A stretch of 48,430 nt of DNA from Lachnoclostridium sp. An14 (GCF_002160755.1 NZ_NFLE01000032.1:1-48430); one strand, 5' to 3'; shown: positions 33,770-43,679, numbered from the stretch's first letter. The notes: a model not told the origin generated them from the sequence alone. Made by a program: numbers and translations.

Positions 33770-34474
33770 CTACCTCCTCAGCCGGTTGCCGTCAAATTTC
33801 ATCTGCGTCTCCAGCCACCGTTTCAGGCTGTAGAGCAGCTCCTGGGCGTCTCCGCCGCCGCAGGGGATCTCCATCCCGCCGCAGATAATCTCCAGGGTCT
33901 CCCTGGTGAGCCGTTCCCCTTCCCGGTCCAGCAGCCGCCATTTTCCCTCAAAGCTCTCCTCGTCGAAGAAACGGAGGAGGAAGGATTCCGGGGGCTGGGA
34001 ACCGCCGCCTGGCACAGCGTCCACAGGGGATTCTCCAGCCGCACCATCCGTCCTGGCCTGAGAGGAACTGCCAAGGAAATCCGGTTCCATGGGAGTCTCC
34101 CAGCCAGAGCAAGGAGCCGTCTCCCGGAACCTTCCGGTTTCCCCGCGGCCTGACTGCGTCCCGTCTCTCCAAGACAGCTCTCCTCTCCCGTATCCCCCAT
34201 CCGGCCGGCTCTCCTCCGGAGATGCCAGGGACGCCTTGTCCACCGGCTCAAACCGGTAGGTCTGTCCGGCATCCGGGTATTTTTCCCGGTCCACCGGGCT
34301 TAAAAACATGGTTAAAGGCCTGGCGTACACCCGAAAATCCCCGTAGAGGGCCTGATACACCACCAGCTCCTCCCCCGTCTCCGTGTGCTCCGCCACAGCG
34401 ATCACCTGGTACAGCTTATTCTTAAAATGCCGGTAACATTCTCCCGGCATAGGTTTTCTTCTGCTTTCCGTCAA
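33770..34474 (-). CDS. DUF1653 protein with long extension
   Basis: A 234-residue protein. The first 75 residues match DUF1653, short proteins of unknown function with the pattern GECYRHFKNKLYQVIAVAEHTETGEELVVYQALYGD. The remaining 160 residues are a low-complexity Gly/Glu/Pro/Ser region followed by a better ordered end (about 165-234), none of which I recognise. The likely start is TTG at 34474, which has GGAGG at good spacing; an ATG at 34450 in frame has only a weak site. It ends 3 bp before uvrC, so translation may be coupled and a repair-linked role is possible but unproven. Confidence 0.75.
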   Translation of the reverse strand: MTESRRKPMPGECYRHFKNKLYQVIAVAEHTETGEELVVYQALYGDFRVYARPLTMFLSPVDREKYPDAGQTYRFEPVDKASLASPEESRPDGGYGRGELSWRDGTQSGRGETGRFRETAPCSGWETPMEPDFLGSSSQARTDGAAGESPVDAVPGGGSQPPESFLLRFFDEESFEGKWRLLDREGERLTRETLEIICGGMEIPCGGGDAQELLYSLKRWLETQMKFDGNRLRR

Positions 34475-34510
34475 AGTTCCATCCTCCTGTCCGTCCCGGG
34501 CCCTTTCCCG

Positions 34511-36256
34511 TCAATTCATCTGCATTTGGGGAATCACCGTGGAAACCCCGGTTCCGTCCTTTCCAGAGGAACCGGCAGGGGAAATATGGGCCGGAAGTTC
34601 CGGCAAAGACTCCAGGGCCGGCGCCGGCCCGTCGATCTCGTAGAGGGAACCGTCGTCATTCCCCCCGGCCTCCTGCTCCGATGCCAGAGCCGGCTCGTCC
34701 CCGGCTGCGGAGTTTTCCCCTCCGCTCCCGCCGGTCTCTCCCGTCCCACCGGTTCTTCCTGCCGCAAAACGGGCCGCTTTTCCGCCTCCCGAAAGAGCGT
34801 CCGCCTGCTGCGCCGCCTCCGGATCCGCGGCCGCTCCGTCCTGAATGCCGTCCTCGATCTGGCCTTCGCCCGTGCTTTCTCCCGAGGAACCTTCCGGCTG
34901 GGCCGCGGACTGTTCCGCTGCCTCCCGCTCCGCCTGGGCCGTTGCCTCTGACTCTGCCCGTGAGGCAGCTTCCGCCGCAGCCGCTGACTCCGCCGCGGCC
35001 GCCCTGGACTGGGCGATGGCCTCTGCTTCCGCCGCCGCGTCCTCCTGGCTCTTGATTCCGCCCCAGGTATAGCGGCAGGCCGCCGACCACAGCAGCCATT
35101 CGTCATATCCGGCGTCATAGGTGGCCTGAATCTGCGCCCGGATCTCCTCCGGGCCGTATTTGATGTAGTGTTTCAAATAGGAAGCGGTGAAATCCTGGAG
35201 CCAGGGCCGCACCGTCGCCAGCCTTCTCCCGTCCTGCCCGTAGGCGGACAGCTCCTTCGCCGATCCCTGGAGAGCCGCCAGAATGGTGCGGTAGGGCTCC
35301 ATGTCGGGATGCTCAATGCCAAAGTTTCCGTCCCCGTAATGGGAGGGGTAGATCATAGGACAGATGTAGTCCAGATGGCTGGCCATTTCCCCGTAGACCT
35401 GTCCCACAGACTGGGCGTCGATCTCACTGCCGATGATGGCGCCGAACACGTCCGCCGCCACAAACACCCCCTGGGGCGACAGCCGGTCATAGGCATAGGC
35501 CGTAAACTCCGTGATCACATCCGTCTTTGAGCGGCCTCTCGTGTCCGCCTCGTCAAATACCACGTCTCCCACGCCCTTCTCCGTACAGAAACGGATGTAG
35601 TCAAACTGCACCTCGTCGAACCCCATGGCCGCCGCCTGGGTCCCGATTTCTACCAGATAGTCCCAGACCTCCTGCTTATAGGGGTTGATCCAGGCCAGAC
35701 CGGAGCGGTCCCGGAACACAGAGCCGTCCGGCAGCTTTAAGCACCATTCCGGCTTTTTCTCCGCCAGCCAGGGATCCCGGAACGCCACCACGCGGGCGAT
35801 CACGTACAGGCCGTAATCCTCCTTCAGCCGTTTGATCAGCCCGGGCATATCGGACACATAGGCCTTGCTGGCCTCCGTCTCCGTCACCAGAGGGGAATCC
35901 ATGGCGCAGGTCACCCGTCCATTGTCATCCTTTAAGTCGATGACCACCGCGTTAATCTCCGTGCCCGCCAGCTGGGCGAGGATCCCGTCCATCACCTCCC
36001 CGCTCCCCGCTGCCGGGGCACTCAGATAGATCCCTTTCACCTTCACCGGTGTTTTCTCCGGAACCGGCTCCGTCTCCTCCTCCGTCTCCGCGGCAGAAAC
36101 CGCTATGGGCGAGGCCCCGTCACTTCCCAGGCCCGCCTCCGCGGCATCCATCTCCGTCGTCTCCTCCGGCGGGGACGTAATGTCCTCCGGCGCGCCGTAC
36201 CGCCTGCATCCCGCCAGGGTCAGCAGACAGAGTCCCACCAACAGCCACTTTTTCAT
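34511..36256 (-). CDS. Lipoprotein, putative glycoside hydrolase (DUF4015 type)
   Basis: A 581-residue protein. Signal peptide with lipobox LAGC, Cys17. Residues about 70-400 match the putative glycoside hydrolase family DUF4015, a TIM-barrel group: VKGIYLSAPAAGS, NAVVIDLKDDNGRV, GFDEVQFDYIRF and CPMIYPSHYGDGNFG, with conserved Asp residues of the kind found in hydrolases. After residue 410 the chain becomes Ala/Glu/Ser/Gly-rich low complexity to the end, about 170 residues, perhaps a wall-spanning stalk. The substrate is unknown. The ATG at 36256 follows AAAGGTGG. The next gene, DUF1653, starts about 36 bp after its end. Confidence 0.88.
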   Translation of the reverse strand: MKKWLLVGLCLLTLAGCRRYGAPEDITSPPEETTEMDAAEAGLGSDGASPIAVSAAETEEETEPVPEKTPVKVKGIYLSAPAAGSGEVMDGILAQLAGTEINAVVIDLKDDNGRVTCAMDSPLVTETEASKAYVSDMPGLIKRLKEDYGLYVIARVVAFRDPWLAEKKPEWCLKLPDGSVFRDRSGLAWINPYKQEVWDYLVEIGTQAAAMGFDEVQFDYIRFCTEKGVGDVVFDEADTRGRSKTDVITEFTAYAYDRLSPQGVFVAADVFGAIIGSEIDAQSVGQVYGEMASHLDYICPMIYPSHYGDGNFGIEHPDMEPYRTILAALQGSAKELSAYGQDGRRLATVRPWLQDFTASYLKHYIKYGPEEIRAQIQATYDAGYDEWLLWSAACRYTWGGIKSQEDAAAEAEAIAQSRAAAAESAAAAEAASRAESEATAQAEREAAEQSAAQPEGSSGESTGEGQIEDGIQDGAAADPEAAQQADALSGGGKAARFAAGRTGGTGETGGSGGENSAAGDEPALASEQEAGGNDDGSLYEIDGPAPALESLPELPAHISPAGSSGKDGTGVSTVIPQMQMN

Positions 36257-36402
36257 GTTATCCACCTTTCCGTTCATTTTTCGTCAGAATATCCTCATTA
36301 TTTTATCACATTTCCGGCGAAGGGACAAGGGCGGGGAAACGGCTGCGCTTTACGCTTTACGTCCTTGTCCCCGCAAAGAATCCGCGAAGGTGTGACCCGT
36401 CC

Positions 36403-37155
36403 CTATTTCGTCAGGATCTCGTATCCGTCCTCCGTCACCAGCACCGTGTACTCCCACTGAGCCGACAGGCTGCCGTCCTCCGTCCACACCGTCCAATCGT
36501 CGTCGGCGTCGATGAACCAGTCGGGGGATCCGGCGTTGATCATAGGCTCAATGGTGAAAATCATCCCCGGCTCCAGCTTTGGCCCCCGGCCCCGCCGTTT
36601 CACGTGGAACACCAGCGGCTCCTCGTGGAAATCCAGACCCACTCCGTGGCCGCAGATGTCCGGCACCACGGAAAAGCCGTTTTTCTCCGCGTGCTCCTGG
36701 ATGATGGCACCGATCTCGTTTAAGTAGCCGCCGGGCCGCACCGCCTTCAGGCTTAATTCCAGGCACTCCTTCGTCACGTCCACCAGTTTCCTGGCCTGAG
36801 GACTCACCTGGCCGATGCAGTACATCCGGGAGGCGTCCCCGTAATATCCGTCCACAATGGTGGTCACGTCCACGTTGATAATATCCCCATCCTGCAAGAT
36901 CACATCCTCCGACGGGATTCCGTGGCAGACTACGTCGTTTAAGGAGGTGCACACGCTCTTTGGAAAGCCCTCAAAGTTTAAGGGGGCGGGGATTCCGCCC
37001 AGCTCCAGAGTCTTTTTGTGGACCACCTGATTGATGTTCTCCGTGGAAATGCCCGCCCGGATCATTTCCTCCACCGCGTCTAACACCTTCGTATTGATCT
37101 CCCCGGCCCGGCGGATCTTCTCCACCTGCTCCGGCGTTTTGATAATCGGTTTCAT
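36403..37155 (-). CDS. map: Methionine aminopeptidase, type I
   Basis: A 250-residue enzyme that removes the first Met from new proteins. The metal ligands are in place: two Asp in INVDVTTIVDGYYGDASRM, His in GHGVGLDFHEEP, Glu in IEPMI and Glu in QWEYTVLV. The chain is that of the short type Ia without the N-terminal zinc region. It is not beside the ribosomal protein operon, where Firmicutes usually carry map, so it may be a second copy. Confidence 0.95.
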   Translation of the reverse strand: MKPIIKTPEQVEKIRRAGEINTKVLDAVEEMIRAGISTENINQVVHKKTLELGGIPAPLNFEGFPKSVCTSLNDVVCHGIPSEDVILQDGDIINVDVTTIVDGYYGDASRMYCIGQVSPQARKLVDVTKECLELSLKAVRPGGYLNEIGAIIQEHAEKNGFSVVPDICGHGVGLDFHEEPLVFHVKRRGRGPKLEPGMIFTIEPMINAGSPDWFIDADDDWTVWTEDGSLSAQWEYTVLVTEDGYEILTK

Positions 37156-37174
37156 TTTATGCTCCCCCTTCCCG

Positions 37175-37861
37175 TTATTTCCGTTTCATCCGGCGAATCC
37201 TGTCCTTCGTCTCCCGATCCACCCGGTAGGATTCCGTGATTTTCTGCAGCGCCTTGTTAAACGTCCAGTCGTCCAGCTCACATTTGTTCAGATACTCCAT
37301 GGTCCGCTCCGGCAGTTTCACAAAGTAAACGGAAACGGCCCATGCCACCGCCATTCTCACGTAGTAAGCCTCACTCCGGATTCCGTCAAAGAGGCGGAAG
37401 GCCTCATCCGCGTGCTCCCCGTCGCAGTAGTGGGACAGAGCCATCACCACCGCGAACCTAAGCTCATATTCCCGCTCACTCTGAAAATAGGGCTGCAAAA
37501 ACTCCCAGACCGCGGCGGAACAAGCGCCGTCCGCCGCCTTGTAGGAGCCGCAGAACACGTCGCAGACCGCCCAGTTGTCAATCTTCGGCACAAAGGCCGC
37601 CGTGCGGGCAAGCAGCTCCTCCAGGTCCATCTTTTTCCAGGCCCCGGCGGTCACCAGGCCCAAAAGCTGCCGTTCCTCATAGGTTTCCCCCGCATTTTCT
37701 TCCAGAAAGGCTCTCCAGTCGGAGGAAATGATTTCCTTTGCCAGTTTCCGCAGAGCCGGCACCCGCACGCCCAGAATATCATCTACCCCAGGCAGCAGCT
37801 TGCCGTGAAACTCCCGGTATTCCGGCTCCGCCAGCTCCAGGAGCCGTTTTTTTACGTCCAT
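37175..37861 (-). CDS. AlkD-like DNA alkylation repair protein (HEAT repeats)
   Basis: A 228-residue all-helical protein of the DNA alkylation repair (AlkD/AlkC) family, glycosylases built from HEAT-like repeats. Matching features are GVRVPALRKLAKEI near residue 32, PKIDNWAVCDVFCGS near 95 (the Asp-Asn-Trp region that holds the catalytic Asp in AlkD), and the end DWTFNKALQKITES. The start at 37861 is preferred over one 8 codons upstream. Some members of this shorter subgroup lack glycosylase activity, so activity is not certain. 19 bp before map. Confidence 0.85.
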   Translation of the reverse strand: MDVKKRLLELAEPEYREFHGKLLPGVDDILGVRVPALRKLAKEIISSDWRAFLEENAGETYEERQLLGLVTAGAWKKMDLEELLARTAAFVPKIDNWAVCDVFCGSYKAADGACSAAVWEFLQPYFQSEREYELRFAVVMALSHYCDGEHADEAFRLFDGIRSEAYYVRMAVAWAVSVYFVKLPERTMEYLNKCELDDWTFNKALQKITESYRVDRETKDRIRRMKRK

Positions 37862-38192
37862 ATTTCGTCCGTCCTTTCCCATCAAATGCCCTTATTGTAC
37901 CACATCCCCCCGGTCCAGGGAATACCTACGCCCGCCGTTTTTCCCTATTTGCGGCAATTCAGCCATATCCCTCATCATTTGACGGATTTCACAAAAATCC
38001 GCCCGCGAAAACCGGGAACAGCCGTCAAATCCTTCATCCCAGGCGTCCCTGATGGAAACAGATAGCTGGACAGTTCCCCCTATTTTCCCTATTTCGCCAA
38101 ATTTCTCAAATTTTCATTGATTCCACCAGCACGGTTATGCTATATTATTAATTTATGAACTGTTATTAATTTACCATAGATGGAGGCAGGAT
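37862..38192. other. Gene-free stretch with an inverted repeat and a promoter
   Basis: No gene seen. It holds a nested inverted repeat, ATTTGACGG/CCGTCAAAT (37977-37985, 38022-38030) with an inner GGATTT/AAATCC stem at 37984-38000, and the promoter of the next gene. Confidence 0.6.
38117..38146 (+). promoter_or_regulatory. Promoter of the DUF1846 gene
   Basis: TTGATT (38117-38122), 18-bp spacer, TATATT (38141-38146), with TGC just before the -10 box (extended -10). Confidence 0.7.
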
Positions 38193-39671
38193 ATGCGAAT
38201 TGGATTTGACAATGAAAAGTATCTGAAAATGCAGTCGGAGCACATCAAGGAGAGAATCGGCCAGTTTGGGGACAAGCTCTACCTGGAGTTCGGCGGAAAG
38301 CTGTTTGACGACTACCATGCGTCCAGAGTTCTCCCTGGTTTCGCTCCCGACAGCAAACTGAGGATGCTTCTGCAGCTGGCGGATCAGGCGGAAATCGTCA
38401 TCGCCATCAACGCGGCGGATATTGAGAAAAACAAGGTGCGCTATGATCTGGGCATCACCTACGACGTGGACGTGCTGCGCCTGATTCAGGCGTTTACGGA
38501 CAAGGGCCTTTACGTGGGCAGCGTGGTCATCACCCAGTACAGCGGCCAGCCTGCGGCAGACCTGTTCAAGACCAAGCTGGAGCATATGGGCATCCGGGTA
38601 TACCGCCACTACGTGATCGAGGGCTATCCCAACAACATCTCCCACATTGTCAGCGACGAGGGCTACGGCAAAAACGACTACATCGAGACCACCAAGCCTC
38701 TGGTGATCATCACCGCCCCCGGACCGGGCAGCGGAAAGATGGCCACCTGCCTCTCCCAGCTCTACCACGAGAACAAGCGGGGCATTAAGGCCGGCTACGC
38801 CAAATTTGAGACCTTCCCCATCTGGAACATCCCCCTCAAGCACCCGGTGAACCTGGCCTACGAGGCGGCCACCGCGGACTTAAACGATGTCAACATGATC
38901 GACCCCTTCCACCTGGAGGCCTACGGCGTCACCACCGTAAACTACAACCGTGACGTGGAGATCTTCCCGGTGCTCAACTCCATCTTTGAGGGCATTTACG
39001 GGGAAAGCCCCTATAAATCCCCCACGGATATGGGTGTAAACATGGTAGGCAACTGCATCGTTGACGACGAGGCCTGCAAGGAGGCCTCCTGCCAGGAGAT
39101 CATCCGCCGCTACTACCAGGCCCTCAACCGCAAAGCCAAGGAGCAGGGAAATCCCAACGAGGTCTACAAGATCGAGCTGCTGATGAAACAGGCCAAGATC
39201 TCCGTGGATATGAGAACGACGGTGCAGGCGGCCAACGATCTGGCGGCAGCCACAGGAGCCCCCGCGGCCGCCATGGAGCTGCCGGACGGCACCATCGTCA
39301 CCGGCAAGACCTCCAACCTCTTAGGCTCCTCCGCCGCCCTGATCCTGAACGCGGTGAAGGCCCTGGGAAATATCGGCCATGAGGTTCACCTCATCGCCCC
39401 CTCCGCCATCGAGCCCATTCAAAAACTGAAGGTCAACTACCTGGGCAGCAAAAACCCCAGGCTGCACACCGACGAGGTGCTCATCGCCCTGTCCATGTGC
39501 GCCGCCACCGATCCGACAGCCCAGAACGCCTTAAACCAGCTCTCCAAGCTGAAAGGCTGCCAGGTGCACACCTCCGTGATGCTCTCCGACGTGGACATCA
39601 ACGTGTTTAAAAAGCTGGGCGTGGACCTGACCTCCGAGCCGGTTTATGAGGAGAGAAAGATCTATCATTGA
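38193..39671 (+). CDS. DUF1846 family protein
   Basis: A 492-residue protein matching the DUF1846 family, common in Clostridia and lactic bacteria, with known structures but no agreed function. It starts MRIGFDNEKYLKMQSEHI, as the family does. A P-loop-like stretch, APGPGSGKM, lies near residue 177 and suggests nucleotide binding. GAGGCAGG precedes the ATG. It has its own promoter and a terminator (39887-39924), so it stands alone. The codon use is strongly biased (many AAG, CTG, GGC), which suggests high expression. No function is claimed. Confidence 0.9.
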   Translation: MRIGFDNEKYLKMQSEHIKERIGQFGDKLYLEFGGKLFDDYHASRVLPGFAPDSKLRMLLQLADQAEIVIAINAADIEKNKVRYDLGITYDVDVLRLIQAFTDKGLYVGSVVITQYSGQPAADLFKTKLEHMGIRVYRHYVIEGYPNNISHIVSDEGYGKNDYIETTKPLVIITAPGPGSGKMATCLSQLYHENKRGIKAGYAKFETFPIWNIPLKHPVNLAYEAATADLNDVNMIDPFHLEAYGVTTVNYNRDVEIFPVLNSIFEGIYGESPYKSPTDMGVNMVGNCIVDDEACKEASCQEIIRRYYQALNRKAKEQGNPNEVYKIELLMKQAKISVDMRTTVQAANDLAAATGAPAAAMELPDGTIVTGKTSNLLGSSAALILNAVKALGNIGHEVHLIAPSAIEPIQKLKVNYLGSKNPRLHTDEVLIALSMCAATDPTAQNALNQLSKLKGCQVHTSVMLSDVDINVFKKLGVDLTSEPVYEERKIYH

Positions 39672-39762
39672 TTTGAAACTGGGGATATTGAAGTGCGTTT
39701 CGGCGAAAAGCGTTGGGAAAGGTATGGGAAATGTCATTTCCTGTAGCATAAAAAAATAAAAA

Positions 39763-39880
39763 GTGTGCGCAGCTGCGCACACCCGCGCCGGAGCGCGGCT
39801 GCGTAAACAGCTATATTCCTCTGCGCGAAGTGCGTTTCCCGCCGGAGGCTTTTGTGTCATAGGGAACGCAGGTTCCTACT
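39763..39880 (+). repeat. Interspersed GC-rich repeat, copy B
   Basis: Begins with the perfect 20-base palindrome GTGTGCGCAGCTGCGCACAC (39763-39782), then the hairpin CCGCGCCGGAGCGCGG, and ends with the family core at 39844-39871. The minus strand encodes a peptide like that in copy A (MxQKPPAG..ALR), a sign of common origin rather than of a gene. Confidence 0.8.
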
Positions 39881-39886
39881 ACAAAA

Positions 39887-39928
39887 AACAGGCACCGCGG
39901 TTTTCCATTTCCGCTGTGCCTGTTTTAT
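39887..39928. terminator. Bidirectional terminator between DUF1846 and DUF362 genes
   Basis: AACAGGCAC-x-GCGG (39887-39900) pairs with CCGC-x-GTGCCTGTT (39911-39924). T runs follow on both strands. Confidence 0.85.
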
Positions 39929-39952
39929 TGCCTCAATTCTATTATGGGAGTC

Positions 39953-41047
39953 TCAGCTCCACTCCTCCTCCAAAAACCGCACCATGTCAATGGCTTTCGG
40001 CGGGCACCCCTTCAGGCTCTTTTGAAACCCGCAGGTGCACTGCCCCACGCCAATCTCTCCTGTCTGCCCTTTATAGGCCTGTCCAATGCAGATCTGTGTC
40101 TTCTTCCCCCGCAGCTCGCCGGCGTCGTTTAACCGGTCCAAAGCGTAGATCAGGGAGCCGTAGCAGGCGCTGCAGGCGTCCTTTGCGTCTGTATATTTCG
40201 CCAGCCCCTGTACCCGGTGGCTCATGCGGAATTTGGTCCTTCCCGCCTTGTCCTCGTTGAGGTAAATGAAGTTGGCATTGGCCGTGTCCGTACTGCCCAC
40301 GCCCAGCCTCTCCGCCATGCGGATGTAGGGAATATCGTCCACAGAATACCCCATGCAGTCGCACACATAGCTGTCGCAGAGCACCGGATCCTTAAAACCC
40401 AGCACCCGGTTCATCACCACCGGGTTTCCCCCTTCCTCAAAATCCAGATCCCCGCAGATATTATCCACCAGAATAAAATCATTGCGGGCGATGGTGTTTA
40501 AGTGGGCGATGGGCTTGTGAAGGCCCATGGTGTGGAAACGGCGTTTCTCCTTGTTGGGGATCACGCCCTTGTTGTTTTTCAGGGCACAGGTGATGGTGGT
40601 CTGGCAATGGCCTTTCAGCACCGGCATATTGATCATGTAATCCACGCTGGCCGCCCGGTCGCAGAGGCTGATCTTCATTCCCCTGGCCTCGTATTCCTGG
40701 AAGGAATCCCGCTGCAGATCCACCAACTCTACCCCATATTTCTTGCTGATCTCCCGGTATCCGGCAGCGGTGAAGGCGGACTGGGTATTGTCTCCCACCC
40801 AGGAGCCTTCCATGATGGCCACATTCTCAAAGCCGTTCTCCCGCAGATATTCCACCGCTCCCTCCAGCAGCTCCTTGTGGGTGGTGGCGCCGCTGGACGG
40901 GTCTCTGGCTACCACCAGGTTTGGCTTTAACGCCACCCGTTTCTTCCGGTCGCCGATCTCATCCGCCACTCCGGCCCGATCCAGCACCTGCTTGGCCATC
41001 TCTTTGTAATTCGTTCCATGTATGATAATAATATCATCTCGATTCAT
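39953..41047 (-). CDS. DUF362 domain protein
   Basis: A 364-residue protein of the DUF362 family (RVALKPNLVVARDPSSGATTH, NMPVLKGHCQTTITCALKNNKGV). The family is of unknown function; many members carry a C-terminal ferredoxin-like region. Here the C-terminal 90 residues have seven or so Cys (CDCMGY, CSACYG, CTCG, GCPP) but not the full pair of CxxCxxCxxxC ferredoxin sets, so at most an unusual iron-sulfur site. It stands alone between a bidirectional terminator and the ftsH terminator. Confidence 0.88.
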   Translation of the reverse strand: MNRDDIIIIHGTNYKEMAKQVLDRAGVADEIGDRKKRVALKPNLVVARDPSSGATTHKELLEGAVEYLRENGFENVAIMEGSWVGDNTQSAFTAAGYREISKKYGVELVDLQRDSFQEYEARGMKISLCDRAASVDYMINMPVLKGHCQTTITCALKNNKGVIPNKEKRRFHTMGLHKPIAHLNTIARNDFILVDNICGDLDFEEGGNPVVMNRVLGFKDPVLCDSYVCDCMGYSVDDIPYIRMAERLGVGSTDTANANFIYLNEDKAGRTKFRMSHRVQGLAKYTDAKDACSACYGSLIYALDRLNDAGELRGKKTQICIGQAYKGQTGEIGVGQCTCGFQKSLKGCPPKAIDMVRFLEEEWS

Positions 41048-41155
41048 CCCTTTTCCTCCGCCGGTATCCTTTTTCCTGATTTTGTCCCGTCTATTATAGC
41101 ACCTGACTGGTTGACGGGCAAGGGATGAGGGAAAAAAATGGGACGGTTCTTAGGA

Positions 41156-41199
41156 AGAAAAGAGGAGCCGGCGCAGCGCGGTCAGGCTGCATCGGCTCC
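41156..41199 (-). terminator. Intrinsic terminator of ftsH
   Basis: GGAGCCG-x2-GCAGC pairs with GCTGC-x2-CGGCTCC (41164-41199), followed on the minus strand by TCTTTTCTTCC. Confidence 0.85.
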
Positions 41200-41224
41200 T
41201 GTTCTTCTCATTTTTATCTCCAGA

Positions 41225-43342
41225 TTATTCGTGATCCGTATCCGCATCCGGCAGTTTCACAGGCGTCTCCGCCCCGGTATCTCCATCCGGAGTTTCCACA
41301 GCCGGCGTCTCCGTCCCGGCCGGCTGCTCGTCATGGATTTCCTTTTCCGGTGTCTCCGGTTCCGGCACATTCTCTGCCGCCGGTGTATCCGTTTCCGCCT
41401 CAGGCTGTGCCTCCTGGCTCTGGCCATCCCCGGTCTCCCGCTCCGCCGGCCGCTCTGTCACACGGCCTCCGGTCTCGCCGCCGTTTTCCTCCGGCTCCGG
41501 CAGCCCTTTCACCTCCCGGAAAATCTTCATAAACTCTTTTCCCGTAATGGTCTCCTGTTCGATGAGGAACTCGGCAATCTTGTCCATGGCCTCCCGGTTC
41601 TCCGACAGCAGACGTTTCGCCTCAGCGTAGGCCTTCTTTAAGATGAGCATTACTTCCTCATCCACTTCCGCCTCCGTCTTATCGCTGCAGTTTAACACCG
41701 CCCGCCCGCTCAGATACTGGTTTTCCTGGGTGGCAAGACCCATCAGCCCAAACCGCTCCGACATCCCGTACTGGGTCACCATAGCTCTGGCCACTCTGGT
41801 GGCCTGCTCAATATCGTTGGCCGCGCCGGTGGTAACGGTGTCAAACACCAGCTCCTCCGCCGCCCGCCCAGCCAGGAATCCCACCAGCATGGCGTCGATC
41901 TCTTTTTTCGTATTTAAGTATTTTTCCTCCTCCGGCACGTGCATCACGTAGCCCAGAGCGCCCATGGTCCTGGGCACGATGGTGATCTTCTGCACCGGCT
42001 CCGCGTCCTTCTGCAAAGCCGCCACCAGGGCGTGGCCCACCTCGTGGTAGGATACGATCCGCCTCTCCTCCTTGCTGAGGATGCGGTCCTTCTTTTCCTT
42101 ACCCACCAGAACCACCTCTACGGCCTCAAACAGATCCTTCTGGGAAACGGCCTTTCTGCCGTTCTTTACCGCCATAATGGCCGCCTCGTTCATCATATTC
42201 GCCAGGTCGGCGCCTACGGCCCCGGAAGTAGCCAGGGCGATTTCCTCAAAATCCACCGTGTCGTCTAAAAGCACGTCCTTGGAATGCACCTTTAAAATAT
42301 TTACACGGCCCTTTAAATCCGGCTTGTCCACGATTACCCGCCGGTCAAAGCGCCCCGGGCGCAGCAGCGCCGGATCCAGGATCTCCGGCCGGTTCGTAGC
42401 CCCCAGCACCAGAAGTCCCTTGGAGGAGTCGAAACCATCCATCTCGGAGAGCAGCTGGTTTAACGTCTGCTCCCGCTCGTCATTGCCGCCGCCAAACCGG
42501 GAATCCCGGCTCTTTCCGATGGCGTCAATCTCGTCGATAAAAATGATGCAGGGAGCCGATTCCTGCGCCTGCTTGAACAGGTCGCGGACACGGGAGGCAC
42601 CCACGCCTACAAACATTTCCACAAAGTCAGAACCGGACAGGGAGTAAAAAGGCACATGAGCCTCTCCCGCCACAGCCTTCGCCAGAAGGGTTTTTCCCGT
42701 TCCGGGCGGGCCCACAAGGAGGGCGCCCTTGGGCAGTTTCGCGCCGATTTTCGTATATTTCGCCGGGTTGTGGAGGAAATCCACAATCTCCGTCAGAGAC
42801 TCCTTCGCCTCATCCTCTCCCGCCACGTCCTTAAAGGTGACGCCGGTCTCCTTCTGCACGTAAACCTTGGCGTTGGATTTGCCTACGCCCATGATCCCGC
42901 CTCCGCCGAGCCGGCGCATCATGGTAGTCATCAGAAATACCAGGAATCCGAACCACAGCAGAGAGCCGATAATGTCAATCATCAGGCTGCTGGTCTGCTC
43001 CAGTTTCCGGATCTCAATCCCGTGATCCTCCAGCCGCATGGTCAGCTGGTCATCGCCCTCCATCCGCACAGTATAGTACCGTTTCAAAGGCGTGTAGCCG
43101 TCCACGTCCGCCTTCGGGTGAATCTCAATCTCCGAGTTGCTCACCGCCACGGATTCGATCTGCCCTCTGTCCACCATCTCGATAAACTGGTTGTAGGAAA
43201 GTTCTTCCTGCGAGCTGCTGGCGAGAGCATTTTTCATGAAATAAACAGTGGCAAAGGTGATCAGAGCCGCAATCAGTAGAATGGTGATCGTCTGGTTGCT
43301 CTTAGGCGTCTTGCCATTGTTGTTCTGCTGGTTGTTGTTCAT
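41225..43342 (-). CDS. ftsH: ATP-dependent zinc metalloprotease FtsH
   Basis: A 705-residue membrane protease. TM1 is at about 18-36. An extracytoplasmic domain follows, then TM2 at about 118-138. The AAA domain has Walker A GPPGTGKT at 211-218 and the second region of homology RPGRFDRR. Zinc site HEVGH has His433 and His437. It degrades misfolded and regulatory membrane proteins. After about residue 610 a 95-residue Glu/Thr/Pro-rich tail extends beyond the usual end; such tails occur in Firmicutes FtsH but this one is long. ATG at 43342 has GGAG upstream and starts the normal MNNNQQ opening; the longer frame upstream runs through the promoter and is not used. Confidence 0.97.
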   Translation of the reverse strand: MNNNQQNNNGKTPKSNQTITILLIAALITFATVYFMKNALASSSQEELSYNQFIEMVDRGQIESVAVSNSEIEIHPKADVDGYTPLKRYYTVRMEGDDQLTMRLEDHGIEIRKLEQTSSLMIDIIGSLLWFGFLVFLMTTMMRRLGGGGIMGVGKSNAKVYVQKETGVTFKDVAGEDEAKESLTEIVDFLHNPAKYTKIGAKLPKGALLVGPPGTGKTLLAKAVAGEAHVPFYSLSGSDFVEMFVGVGASRVRDLFKQAQESAPCIIFIDEIDAIGKSRDSRFGGGNDEREQTLNQLLSEMDGFDSSKGLLVLGATNRPEILDPALLRPGRFDRRVIVDKPDLKGRVNILKVHSKDVLLDDTVDFEEIALATSGAVGADLANMMNEAAIMAVKNGRKAVSQKDLFEAVEVVLVGKEKKDRILSKEERRIVSYHEVGHALVAALQKDAEPVQKITIVPRTMGALGYVMHVPEEEKYLNTKKEIDAMLVGFLAGRAAEELVFDTVTTGAANDIEQATRVARAMVTQYGMSERFGLMGLATQENQYLSGRAVLNCSDKTEAEVDEEVMLILKKAYAEAKRLLSENREAMDKIAEFLIEQETITGKEFMKIFREVKGLPEPEENGGETGGRVTERPAERETGDGQSQEAQPEAETDTPAAENVPEPETPEKEIHDEQPAGTETPAVETPDGDTGAETPVKLPDADTDHE

Positions 43343-43388
43343 ATATGCTTTTCTCCATTCCGGACAGGATCCTCTCCTATCCCACCTT

Positions 43389-43417
43389 ATTATAATGTCA
43401 TCATATAGAGAAATCAA
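43389..43417 (-). promoter_or_regulatory. ftsH promoter
   Basis: On the minus strand TTGATT (43417-43412), 17-bp spacer, TATAAT (43394-43389). Confidence 0.8.
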
Positions 43418-43487
43418 TAAAGAAAAGATAAAATTTTCCCATGTATTTCTCACCAGTTTTCCGCAACACTAATACAGAGGTGATGAC

Positions 43488-43664
43488 ATGAAGGATAAAG
43501 AAACCATTGACTACCGGGAGCACACGGATTCAGACTTAAGCCGTTCTGGTTCCGCTATGGACTGCACAGGGCTGATTCCGGCCCTCCCGTCGTCGGAGGC
43601 AGAGCTGGAATTTTATGATGAGCTGTACTCCTACCTGCCGCGGGCATCCGCCAACGCGAAATAA
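43488..43664 (+). CDS. Unrecognised 58-residue acidic protein
   Basis: The reading frame starts MKDKETIDYREH and ends PRASANAK. It is preceded by AGAGGTGATG, one of the best ribosome sites in the window, and followed 15 bp later by a terminator, so it is very likely translated. The sequence is acidic and polar, without a membrane span, with a central DCTGLIPALPSSEAELEFYDEL segment that looks like a conserved short linear motif followed by a helix. I do not recognise a family. It is divergent from ftsH and upstream of a MATE gene. Confidence 0.7.
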   Translation: MKDKETIDYREHTDSDLSRSGSAMDCTGLIPALPSSEAELEFYDELYSYLPRASANAK

Positions 43665-43679
43665 CCGCGTCACCGCCCC

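Noticed and set aside
36322-36372. Inverted repeat GGGACAAGG/CCTTGTCCC between map and the DUF4015 lipoprotein
   Set aside because: It could be a map terminator, but there is no T run on the minus strand, so it was not called as a terminator.
39531-39860. 109-codon minus-strand frame across the end of the DUF1846 gene
   Set aside because: Half lies antisense to DUF1846 and half in repeat copy B. Its likeness to the upstream extension of the WYL gene frame comes from the shared repeat, not from a gene family.
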